A stretch of DNA of 64,000 bases from Myxococcales bacterium (GTDB lineage Bacteria; Myxococcota_A; Polyangia; Nannocystales; Nannocystaceae): contig JACKDU010000004.1 of the NCBI GenBank assembly GCA_020633335.1, forward strand, positions 434,001 through 498,000, given 5' to 3'. Each line of letters opens with the position of its first letter. Positions within the stretch are counted from its first letter, which is position 1. Made by a program: the position numbers and the translations under genes. The notes beneath the pieces were generated by a model. That model was not told where the DNA came from and ran no database searches. It saw nothing but the letters and a program-made list of their open reading frames with translations. Of the stretch, positions 6,840 to 14,589 are shown piece after piece.

Positions 6840-7271
6840 TCAGCGAGCGCGCTCAACCGGGAGGGTCGGCGCCTCGGGCTGGCTCGACGGCGCGTCGGCG
6901 TCGGGCGGGATGAAGCGGTTGTCGCCGGTGATCGAGTCGACCGGCGGCCCGCCGTAGGCGGCGACGCCGGCGTCGTTGGTCGTGTTCGTCGTCGACGTGC
7001 TGGTGCTCGAGCCGGTCTCGGTGTCGGTGTCGCCCGCGGAGGTCGACGACGACGCCCCCGTCGACGAGGTCGAGGTCGAGGTCGACGAGGAGGTCGACGA
7101 CTCGGAGGTCTTGCCGTCGTCGCCGCAGCCGCTGACCGCGAGCCCGGCGACGAGGCCGAGGGCGAGGGCCGCGGCGCCGGGGCCCGCGCCCGCGCTGAGG
7201 CTCGCATGGCAGAAGGGACAGGTCGACTCGCGGACCGCGAGGTGACGAGAGCAGCTCGGGCAACGCTTCAT
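6840..7271 (-). CDS. zinc-ribbon-headed lipoprotein paralogue 4 (143 aa)
   Basis: Fourth member, inverted relative to the other three. It has C4, C7, C18, C21 (CPSCSRH...STCPFC), a hydrophobic segment (30-48) ending AVSGC49, a Ser/Thr linker and DAGVAAYGGPPVDS near residue 107. The region 20-55 is nearly identical to paralogue 3, so these two are the closest pair. The ATG at 7271 is preceded by TACACT with a 6-nt gap. An upstream extension of the reading frame is open only because of GC bias and looks non-coding. Confidence 0.65.
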   Translation of the reverse strand: MKRCPSCSRHLAVRESTCPFCHASLSAGAGPGAAALALGLVAGLAVSGCGDDGKTSESSTSSSTSTSTSSTGASSSTSAGDTDTETGSSTSTSTTNTTNDAGVAAYGGPPVDSITGDNRFIPPDADAPSSQPEAPTLPVERAR

Positions 7272-7277
7272 CGCCGC

Positions 7278-7283
7278 AGTGTA
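7278..7283 (-). promoter_or_regulatory. -10-like hexamer for paralogue 4
   Basis: TACACT on the minus strand, 6 nt before the ATG at 7271. Confidence 0.4.
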
Positions 7284-7314
7284 TCGCCAAACCCGGCGCT
7301 CCTCGGCGCCCACC

Positions 7315-10266
7315 TCACTCGCCGGCGACCCGGGCGAGGGTCGCCCGCGCCTCGCGGCGCTGCGGGCTCGGCTCGTCGAAGCCCGCGAGCTCGGCGAGCG
7401 CCGCCTCGGCGAGGGAGCGCGCGCGCGCGCGGCGTCCCGCCGCCGCCTCGGCCTCCGCCAGGGTCTGGAGGGCGATCGACCGGGCCTCGGGCTGGAAGAG
7501 GCGCGGCGTCGCGCTCCCTCCTGCGCTCCCGCCCGCCGCCGCCGCGGGCTCGCCGTCGACGCCCGGCACCTCGCCGAGGAGCGCCCAGAGGGGCGCCTCA
7601 CCCTCCGCCAGCTCGCCGCGCGCGACCCGGATCCGCGCGCGCAGGAGCTCGGTCTCGGCGAAGTCGTCGTCGTCCACCTTGGCGCGATCGAGGGTGTCGA
7701 GGAGCGCCTCGGCCTCGTCCATGCGCCCGAGGGTGAAGGCGACCAGCGCCTGCTGGCGGGTGACGAAGCTCGGGTTCTCGGCCCGGCTCGCCGGATCGAC
7801 CGCCTCGAGGATCGCCAGCGCCCCCGGGTCGCCCTCGCGGGCCGCCGCGAGCGCCCGCACCGCGACGAAGGGGAGGCGCCAGGTCCCGCTCGGCACCTTC
7901 GCCTCGCCGCGATCGCAGTAGGCCCGGGCCGCCGCGAGGTCGCCGCGCGCGAGGGCGCCGCGCGCCGCCTCCATAAGCATCCACGGCGGCGCCCCGTCGC
8001 CGAGCCCGGCCAGCGCCCCGTCGATCAAGCGGGCCGCCTCGGCCTGGCGCCCGAGGCTGCGAAGGACCGCGGCGAGGACCGCCTCGGCGCTCGCGGTCGA
8101 CGGGTGCGCGGCCCCGTAGAGCGCGCGGATCTCGTCAAAGGAGGCCCGGGCCGCCGCCTCGCCGGCCGACCGCTCGCCCAGGCGCACCTGCAGCGGGGCC
8201 ATGTTCTGGAGGGTCGCCGCCCGCTCAAAGACCCCCTCACGGCCCGGGATCAGCGCGAGCGCGTCGCGGTAGGCCGCCAGCGCCTCGCGCAGCGCCCCGG
8301 TCTGCTCGCGGGCGACCGCCGTGTTGTTGGCGAGGAGCCAGCGGATCCGCCAGTCGGCGGCGCCCCGGCGATCGACGAGGGCGGCGGCGAGGTCGATCGC
8401 CTCGCCGCTCTCCTCCGGGTGCCCGTCGATCACCACCCGGGCGAAGATCCGGAGGGCCGCCGCCTCGGCAGCGACCCGCCGCTGCTCCGTCCGAATTGCT
8501 GTCCAAAGGGACATGTCGAGGCGGGCGCTCGCGTCGGCGGCGCTCCGCTGGACGCCGGCGCTCCCCCAGCGCAGCGCGGCCTCGGCCCGGAGCGGCAGGT
8601 CGTCGATCCCCTTGGCCTCGCGGAGGACCTCGGCCGCCCGCGCCTCGGCCTCGGCGTACTTGCCCGCGGCCTCCTCGGCCTGGGCGCGCGCGAGCTCCTG
8701 GCGGAGCGCGAGCGCCCGCTCGCGGACCGCCGGCTCCTCGGGGAGCGGCCACTCGGCGGAGAGCGCCTCGGCGTCGCTGCAGGCGGCGATCGTCGGCAGC
8801 GCGGCGATCGCCCGCGGCGCCTCGAGGACGACCTCGGCGTCGCCGGCCGCGAGGAGCTCGGCGAGGCGGACGAAGCCGGCCTCCCGCTGATCGAGGCAGG
8901 CGACCTCACGGTCGTAGAGGAGGTCGGATCGGAGCCCGCCGCGGTGGCGCTCGCAGGCGTCGACGCGGCGCTCGACGAGGGCGTCGGCGTAGGCGTCGAG
9001 GCGCGGGGCGAGGTTGTGCCACTGGGCCTCGGCCGCGGGGATCGCCGCGCCGAGCACCCCGCCCTCGACCACGTCCCGCCGGCCGCCGCTCCAGAGCGCG
9101 GCCGCGAGCTCGTCGCCGTCGCAGAGCGCCGGGCCCTCGCGGGCCCGGAGCTCGGCGATCCCGAAGCCGCTCGCCAGCGCCAGGCCGATCCCGCCGACGA
9201 TCGCCAGCGCCCGCCGCCGCCGCCGCGCGGGATCGCGGCCGAGCTCGCGGAGGAGCGCGCGCATCGACGGGTAGCGATCGTCGGGGCGCCGCGCCATCCC
9301 CCGCTCGAGGACCCGACGGATCCAGCCGGGGACCCCGCGCGCGTCGGCGGGCTCGCGCCGACGACCGGCGAGGACCGCCTCGCGGAGCTCGGCGTGCGAG
9401 CCCGCCGGGAAGGGGAGCGCGCCGTAGAGCGCCTCCCAGAGCGAGACGCAGAAGGCGTACTGGTCGCTCCGCGGATCGGCGGCGGCGCCCTCGTGCTGCT
9501 CGGGCGCCATGTAGACCGGCGTCCCCATGATCGCCCCGGTGAGGGTCAGGTCGCCGCCCGTCGGCGGCGCGATCCCGCCACCGTGGCCGCTCGAAGGACC
9601 TTCCTCTTCGGACATGTAGCGCGCGAGCCCGAAGTCGAGGACCTTGATCACCCCGTCCTCCCGGCGGATCGCGTTGTGGGGCTTGAAGTCGCGGTGGACC
9701 AGCCCGGCGTCGTGGGCGGCCGCGAGCCCCTCGCCGGCCTGGAGGTAGGCGTCGAGGAGCTCCCGCCAGCCCCGCGGGTCGGCCTGCCACTCGGCGAGGC
9801 TCGCCCCCTCGACGTACTCCATCGCCACGTGGACCCGCCCCTCCTCCTCCCACGCCTCGTGGACCGCGACGATGTTCGGGTGGGAGAGGCGCGCGAGCGC
9901 CTGGGCCTCGCGGAGGAGGCGGGCCTGCGCCTGCCCCGGATCGCCGCCGCCGGCCGCCCGCAGGAACTTGATCGCCACCCGCCGATCGAGGCGCGCGTCG
10001 TAGGCGAGGTAGACCGAGCCCATCCCGCCCTCGCCGAGGAACTCGAGGAGGTCGAAGCGGCCGATCTTGGGGCGCCGGATCTGGCTGGGGAAGAGGCTCG
10101 CCATCAGCACCTGGGCGAGCGGCTCGTCGAGCGCCCCCTCGTCGGCGAGCGGGCCCCCGACCTGCATCGCCGCCGACGCGCGGGCGCCGAGCGCCGGGTC
10201 GGTGCGCCCGAGGTCACCCCCGGCGCCCGGCGAGGTCGTCGCGTCCTGGCGCTCGCTCACGCTCAT
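7315..10266 (-). CDS. membrane Ser/Thr protein kinase with TPR-like sensor (983 aa)
   Basis: Hanks-type kinase domain at about 70-345: glycine loop GEGGMG, catalytic Lys K100 (VAIKFL), HRD with D193 (VHRDFKPHN) and DFG with D211. A single membrane helix (AIVGGIGLALASGFGIA) follows at about 355. The C-terminal 600 residues are Ala/Leu/Arg-rich helices of TPR-like character and would lie outside the cytoplasm. The ATG at 10266 is chosen for its AGGAG ribosome binding site and for the unusual sequence upstream. The gene lies directly downstream of an ECF sigma gene on the same strand, with a large palindrome between them. ECF-kinase pairs in which the kinase phosphorylates the sigma factor are known, and this may be one. 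Confidence 0.88.
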   Translation of the reverse strand: MSVSERQDATTSPGAGGDLGRTDPALGARASAAMQVGGPLADEGALDEPLAQVLMASLFPSQIRRPKIGRFDLLEFLGEGGMGSVYLAYDARLDRRVAIKFLRAAGGGDPGQAQARLLREAQALARLSHPNIVAVHEAWEEEGRVHVAMEYVEGASLAEWQADPRGWRELLDAYLQAGEGLAAAHDAGLVHRDFKPHNAIRREDGVIKVLDFGLARYMSEEEGPSSGHGGGIAPPTGGDLTLTGAIMGTPVYMAPEQHEGAAADPRSDQYAFCVSLWEALYGALPFPAGSHAELREAVLAGRRREPADARGVPGWIRRVLERGMARRPDDRYPSMRALLRELGRDPARRRRRALAIVGGIGLALASGFGIAELRAREGPALCDGDELAAALWSGGRRDVVEGGVLGAAIPAAEAQWHNLAPRLDAYADALVERRVDACERHRGGLRSDLLYDREVACLDQREAGFVRLAELLAAGDAEVVLEAPRAIAALPTIAACSDAEALSAEWPLPEEPAVRERALALRQELARAQAEEAAGKYAEAEARAAEVLREAKGIDDLPLRAEAALRWGSAGVQRSAADASARLDMSLWTAIRTEQRRVAAEAAALRIFARVVIDGHPEESGEAIDLAAALVDRRGAADWRIRWLLANNTAVAREQTGALREALAAYRDALALIPGREGVFERAATLQNMAPLQVRLGERSAGEAAARASFDEIRALYGAAHPSTASAEAVLAAVLRSLGRQAEAARLIDGALAGLGDGAPPWMLMEAARGALARGDLAAARAYCDRGEAKVPSGTWRLPFVAVRALAAAREGDPGALAILEAVDPASRAENPSFVTRQQALVAFTLGRMDEAEALLDTLDRAKVDDDDFAETELLRARIRVARGELAEGEAPLWALLGEVPGVDGEPAAAAGGSAGGSATPRLFQPEARSIALQTLAEAEAAAGRRARARSLAEAALAELAGFDEPSPQRREARATLARVAGE

Positions 10267-10345
10267 CCCGCTCCTGCCGAAGAACCAGGCGGACCATAGC
10301 GCAGGCGGCCGAGGCCGCGGCCGCGAATGCCGACCCTGGCCCCCC

Positions 10346-10508
10346 GCTAGTGCCTCGACCGCGACGTATCGACCCACCTCGCGTCGGGATCATCGTCGCT
10401 GGCCAGGCGCGAGGAGGGCGCAGATCGGGCATCTGTAGCCGACGAGCAACGACGCCAGCGGCGGCGAGACCAAGCGAGGTGGGTCGATAGCGCGGTCGCG
10501 GCGCTAGC
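10346..10508. repeat. 163-bp imperfect palindrome with ~36-bp arms
   Basis: Left arm 10346-10382 and right arm 10474-10508 are inverted copies: GCTAG[TC]GCC[TG]CGACCGCG, a 2-nt length difference, then 16 identical bases TATCGACCCACCTCGC. Inside, a weaker pairing (GTCGCTGGC against GCCGCTGGC) continues, and the centre has CAGAT-CGGGC-ATCTG. The right arm overlaps the last codons and stop of the ECF sigma gene. It could be a long RNA hairpin between the sigma and kinase genes, or a small mobile (MITE-like) element that supplied the stop codon. Confidence 0.7.
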
Positions 10509-11130
10509 TCGGCGACCGGTCGAGCTGCTCCCGCAGCCGCCGCGCCCAGCCCTCGAGGTTGGTCGCGGTCGCCTGGACGACCTGCGGGTTGCTCTCGAGC
10601 TCGCCGAGGCGGGCCTCGAGGCGGAGCTTGGCCCGGCGCAGGCGGGTCCGGATCGTCGGCTCGGGGGTCCCGTCGATGTCGGCGATCTCCCGGCTGTTGA
10701 GCCCCTCCCAGTAGTAGAGCTCGAGGACGATCTGGTACTCGAGCGGGATCGAGCGCAGCGCCTGGAGGAGGAGCTGGGCCTCGCGCTCCCGCGCCAGGAG
10801 CGAGACCGGCGAGGCGCCGAGATCCTCGGCCGAGCGCTCGGTGAAGTCGATCCGCTCGCGCTCGCGCCGGCTCCCGCGGAAGTGCATCAGGAGGACGTTG
10901 CGGGCGACGCCGAAGAGGAAGGAGCGAAAATTCGCGCCCTCGCGGATCCGCGGCCGGGCCTCGAGGCAGCCGAGGAAGGTCCGCTGGACGAGATCGGGCG
11001 CCTGGGGCCCGACCTTCGAGCGGAAGAAGCGGAGGATCGCCGGGTAGTAGCGGCGGAAGAGCTCCGCCCCCGCGGCCTCCACGCCCGCCTGCCAGCGCTC
11101 CAGGAGCTGGAGATCGTCGTCGCCGCCCAC
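10504..11130 (-). CDS. ECF-type RNA polymerase sigma factor (208 aa)
   Basis: ECF sigma factor with region 2 at about 10-80 (YYPAILRFFRSKVG, LVQRTFLGCLEARP, FRSFLFGVARNVLL) and region 4 at about 115-165 (IPLEYQIVLELYYWEGLNSREI ... TIRTRLRRAKLRLE). A C-terminal extension of about 35 residues ends with GWARRLREQLDRSPS. GTG 11130 is chosen because TACCAT sits 6 nt before it and the frame upstream is non-coding. It resembles the sigma factor at 2520 throughout, including the extension. A transmembrane kinase gene follows 238 nt downstream on the same strand, which is the likely regulator. The 3' end lies in a large palindrome. Confidence 0.85.
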   Translation of the reverse strand: MGGDDDLQLLERWQAGVEAAGAELFRRYYPAILRFFRSKVGPQAPDLVQRTFLGCLEARPRIREGANFRSFLFGVARNVLLMHFRGSRRERERIDFTERSAEDLGASPVSLLAREREAQLLLQALRSIPLEYQIVLELYYWEGLNSREIADIDGTPEPTIRTRLRRAKLRLEARLGELESNPQVVQATATNLEGWARRLREQLDRSPS

Positions 11131-11136
11131 GCCGGG

Positions 11137-11142
11137 ATGGTA
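11137..11142 (-). promoter_or_regulatory. -10-like hexamer for the ECF sigma gene at 11130
   Basis: TACCAT on the minus strand, ending 6 nt before the GTG start. Confidence 0.45.
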
Positions 11143-11157
11143 GGTTCGCCGCGGCCG

Positions 11158-11190
11158 AAAAAAAAGGGCGCCCTGAACCGATCGGCGCCC
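11158..11190 (-). terminator. intrinsic terminator hairpin with 8-U tract, minus strand
   Basis: Read on the minus strand: GGGCGCC, an 11-nt loop, GGCGCCC, then eight T. This is a textbook Rho-independent terminator. No minus-strand gene lies upstream of it, so it may shield the ECF sigma promoter from antisense readthrough or end a short antisense RNA. Confidence 0.65.
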
Positions 11191-11240
11191 GGTGATCACT
11201 CCCCCGGCGAGCCCGGGGGCGCGGGCGGGGACGAACGACG

Positions 11241-12305
11241 ATGTTGACGCGGACGATTTCGAACACGAGCACCTGGGCTGCGGCCCTCCTCCTCCTGGCG
11301 GGCGGCTGCGAGGGCGCCGAGCCCGTCGACGCCGACGGCGACGGCGAGATCCGCCTCCGCGGCGACGACTACCCGCTGGGCAAGCTCAACACCAACTTCC
11401 TCGGGGTCGACGAGACCTACCCGCTCGACTCGATCCCCCTCTTCTACGACGCCAACGCGAACGTCCGCCTCCACGCGGTGTGGGCGACCACCTGCGTCGA
11501 CCGGACGATCGGCACGACCTACACCAACGAGCTCTTCTACACCTCCGACCTCGACGGGGTCCTCGGGATCAGCGTCAGCGACGGCGACCTCGAGAGCGCG
11601 ACCTTCAAGAAGTACGGCGAGCCGAGCGTCACCTGCACGGTCTCGGGCGGCCTCTGGAAGAACACGGTGTGGGGCGTGATCACGGTCGACGAGAACGACG
11701 TCGAGCACAACAACTACCTCATGATCCTCGACCGGCGCCTCGATACCCACGGCCACTGGGTCTACAAGTGGGGCGTGCTCACGGGCCTCAACCCCTTCAG
11801 CCCGGACTCCTACACGCCGACCTGCTCCGAGGCCACTGACACCTTCCTCGACCTCGCGGCCTACCGCTACCACGCCTACCTGGTCGACGACCTCGCGGTC
11901 GACCACAACACCGGCGACTTCTCGGCCGCCGCCGACCAGATGTTCATCGCCTGCATCTCGGGGGCGGTCGGCAAGTCGGCGTTCTGGGGCTACGTCCCCT
12001 GGGAGGTCGGCACCGACTACCACGAGCTCGCCACCCGGATGGTCCGCGCCGACTACTGCGGCGACGGCAACTCCTACACCGAGGTCGGCACGCCGATCCA
12101 GGTCCGCGACAAGCTCGGGATCAACAGCATCCAGGACAACGGCTTCCCCTACGAGGCCGCCTGGGATCTCGCGAGCCAGTCGGCGACCTGCCTGACGACG
12201 CCGCGGAACGTCGAGGTCGACGCCGCCGACGTCCCCTGCGGCCTGCCCCAGTGCACCTACGGCAACACCTTCGGCAAGACCCTGATCACCCGCCTCGCCC
12301 AGTAG
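11241..12305 (+). CDS. ADYC-domain lipoprotein 1 (354 aa)
   Basis: Exported lipoprotein: the signal peptide MLTRTISNTSTWAAALLLLAGG ends at lipobox Cys23. Downstream is a mostly beta protein with conserved Cys and the block RADYCGDG at about residue 268, which names the ADYC domain of unknown function seen in myxobacterial secreted proteins. The nearly identical gene at 12453 shares DDYPLGKLNTNFLG, YKWGVLTG, YHAYLVDDLAVD, GAVGKSAF and YHELATRM. The leaders of both genes also match (CACTCCCCCxGCGAGCCC), so promoter and gene were duplicated as a unit. Role unknown. A surface or periplasmic location is inferred from the lipobox. Confidence 0.8.
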   Translation: MLTRTISNTSTWAAALLLLAGGCEGAEPVDADGDGEIRLRGDDYPLGKLNTNFLGVDETYPLDSIPLFYDANANVRLHAVWATTCVDRTIGTTYTNELFYTSDLDGVLGISVSDGDLESATFKKYGEPSVTCTVSGGLWKNTVWGVITVDENDVEHNNYLMILDRRLDTHGHWVYKWGVLTGLNPFSPDSYTPTCSEATDTFLDLAAYRYHAYLVDDLAVDHNTGDFSAAADQMFIACISGAVGKSAFWGYVPWEVGTDYHELATRMVRADYCGDGNSYTEVGTPIQVRDKLGINSIQDNGFPYEAAWDLASQSATCLTTPRNVEVDAADVPCGLPQCTYGNTFGKTLITRLAQ

Positions 12306-12452
12306 GCGAGCGCGCGCGGCGAAGGCGCGGACCGGCCGGCGCGGGCGAGATCGCCCGCGCCGGCGCCGCTTCGAAATATCGATCGACGCCTGAAACGTTC
12401 CGGCGGCGAGGAGCACTCCCCCAGCGAGCCCCGGGCGGGGCGGGAAGAAACC

Positions 12453-13517
12453 ATGTCAAAGCACACCATGTCGAACACGAGCACCTGGACCATGGCCCTC
12501 ATCCTCCTGGCGGGCGGCTGCGAGGCCGCCGACGCCGTCGAGGTCGACGGCGAGATCAGCCTCCGCGACGACGACTACCCGCTGGGCAAGCTCAACACCA
12601 ACTTCCTCGGGATCGACCAGACCCTGCCGCTCGACGCGATCCCGCTGGTCTACGACGAGAACGCCCCGGTCCGCCTCCACTCGGTGTGGACGCAGAGGTG
12701 CCGCAACCCGATGAACGGCCAGCTCATGGACCCCGGGCTCTACTACACCTCCGACATCGACGGCGACCTCGGGATCAGCGTCGTCGACGGCGACCTCCAG
12801 CCGACCACCTTCCGGCTCGTGGACAAGCCCTGGGTCACCTGCGTCGTCTCCGAGGATCTCTGGGAGGAGACCGTGTGGGAGGTGATCACCCGCGACGAGC
12901 AGGGCGTCGAGGAGAAGTACTACATGATGATCCTCGACCGGGGCAGCGACGTGAACCAGGAGCGCGTCTACAAGTGGGGCGTCCTCACCGGCCCCGAGCT
13001 CTTCAACCCCAGCAACTACGCGCCGACCTGCATCGAGGACAGCGAGCCCCTCGCCGACCTCGACCTCGTCCGCTTCCACGCCTACCTGATCGACGACCTC
13101 GCGGTCGACCCCACGAGCGGGGACTTCTCCCAGGTCCCCGATCAGATCTTCATCGCCTGCCTCTCGGGCGCGGTCGGCAAGTCGGCCTTCTACGGCTACT
13201 ACCCCTGGGAGGTCGGCGCCGAGTACCACGAGCTCGCCACCCGGATGATCCGCGCCGACTACTGCGGCACCGGCTTCGCCCACACCAAGCCCGGCACCCC
13301 GGTGCAGATCCACGACAGCCTCGGGATCAACGACTTCGACGACCCAAACCTCGACTACGAGGCCGGCTGGGACCTCCAGGCCCAGGCCGCGACCTGCCTC
13401 TCGACGCCGCGCTACGTCTACTTCCAGGAGCACCCCGAGGCGATCGCCTGCAGCCTCCCGCTCTGCGACAACGCGAGCGTCGCCAGCGACGCGATCGTCA
13501 CCCGGGTCGCCCAGTAG
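12453..13517 (+). CDS. ADYC-domain lipoprotein 2 (354 aa)
   Basis: Tandem paralogue of the previous gene and of identical length. Lipobox Cys23 follows MALILLAGG; the RADYCGTG block is near residue 268. Cys positions in the C-terminal half (ATCLSTPR, IACSLPLCD) match those of the neighbour (ATCLTTPR, VPCGLPQCT), suggesting conserved disulfides. Two in-frame ATGs (12453 and 12468) are possible. The first is used because it preserves the length match. A 147-nt gap containing the duplicated leader separates the two copies, so each is probably transcribed on its own. Function unknown. Confidence 0.8.
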   Translation: MSKHTMSNTSTWTMALILLAGGCEAADAVEVDGEISLRDDDYPLGKLNTNFLGIDQTLPLDAIPLVYDENAPVRLHSVWTQRCRNPMNGQLMDPGLYYTSDIDGDLGISVVDGDLQPTTFRLVDKPWVTCVVSEDLWEETVWEVITRDEQGVEEKYYMMILDRGSDVNQERVYKWGVLTGPELFNPSNYAPTCIEDSEPLADLDLVRFHAYLIDDLAVDPTSGDFSQVPDQIFIACLSGAVGKSAFYGYYPWEVGAEYHELATRMIRADYCGTGFAHTKPGTPVQIHDSLGINDFDDPNLDYEAGWDLQAQAATCLSTPRYVYFQEHPEAIACSLPLCDNASVASDAIVTRVAQ

Positions 13518-13535
13518 GGCGAGCGCTGCGGCGCA

Positions 13536-14463
13536 CTAGAAGCGCCAGGCCAGGCCGACGCCGCCGGCCGTCGGCACCGCGCGGGCCCGCAGGCGCGCCC
13601 CCTGGAGGAGCGCCGCGACCCCGCCGACCACCAGGGCGCCGCCGATGATCCCGCCCGCGTAGGCGATCCGGTTGGCCCGGAGGCCGTCGGCGAGGGCGGC
13701 GTCGATCGCCGCGTCGCGCCCGGGATCGGCGATCGAGCGGGCGATCGCCGCGGAGAGGTCGTCGTCCGCCTGGCGGCCGAGGAGCATCCCCATCGTCATC
13801 ACCGCGAGGCCGCCGACGCCGACGCCGACCAGCGAGCCGCCGGCGATCGTCCAGCGCCGGGCGAGGCGGCCGAGGTCGCGGGGCGGCGGCGGCGAGCTCC
13901 GCGGGCCGGCGTCGTCGAGGCCGGCCCCCGAGGTCGCCGCGCCGCTCGCCTCGAGGCGGCTCGCCAGCGCCCGCCGGCGGGCCTCGACCGCGACCCGGTT
14001 CTCGTCGTCGCTGGGATCGAGCTCGCCGAGGTAGCGATCGAGGAGCTCGATCGCCACCCGCAGGCGCCGGGGATCGCGGTCGCTCTCGAAGGCCCGCTCG
14101 TGGGCGTCGACGATCGCCAGGAGGAAGGAGACCCGCAGCGGCGCGAGCTCGGGGCTCCGCGGGACGTCGGCCAGGAGCGTCGACCAGAGGCCGATCGCCG
14201 CGTCGAAGTCGCCGGCGTCGCAGCGCTCCTGGGCCTCGGCGGCCCGCCGCGCGAGCTCCTGGGCGGCCGCGTCGGCGCTCGCCTCATCGCCGGGCCCGAC
14301 CGCCGCGGCCGGGGTCGCGCCCTCGCCCTCGTCGGGGTCGGGGTCGGCCGCGGCCCGCGGCCGCCTCGTCGCCGAGGAGCAGCCCGGCGAGCGCCAGCGC
14401 CAGCGCCCGCGCCAGCGCCCCGGGCCCCCGCCCGCGAAGTCGTCGTCTCGAGATCCCGCCGAT
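13536..14463 (-). pseudogene. exported/membrane protein gene with frameshift and lost start codon
   Basis: The main frame (13536 to about 14353) encodes an acidic segment (DPDPDEGEGATP), a helical region that looks TPR-like (residues around RRAAEAQERCDAGDFDAAIGLW) and two C-terminal membrane helices. It has no start codon. A typical signal peptide (ALARALALALAGLLLGDEAAA) precedes it in another frame. Removing one G from the GGG at 14354-14356 (minus strand) joins the two. The position where a leaderless start would lie, 6 nt after TACCAT (14470-14475), reads ATC rather than ATG. Either the gene is decaying or there are assembly errors. It is divergent from the kinase-WD40 gene. Confidence 0.6.
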
Positions 14464-14589
14464 GGGGCGATGGTAGCGTCGGCCGCCGCTCGCTCGCCAG
14501 CCGGCGGGCGCGGGGCGGCGACCCCGGATCCGCGCGCCGGCCGGCGCGTTGTAGGGCGAGCGACGATCCGCGATGCTAGACCGAGCCCG

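Noticed and set aside
7279..10299. Long open frame on the plus strand opposite the kinase gene
   Set aside because: Caused by extreme GC bias. The minus strand encodes a clear kinase and the plus-strand translation is Arg/Gly/Pro-rich without any motif.
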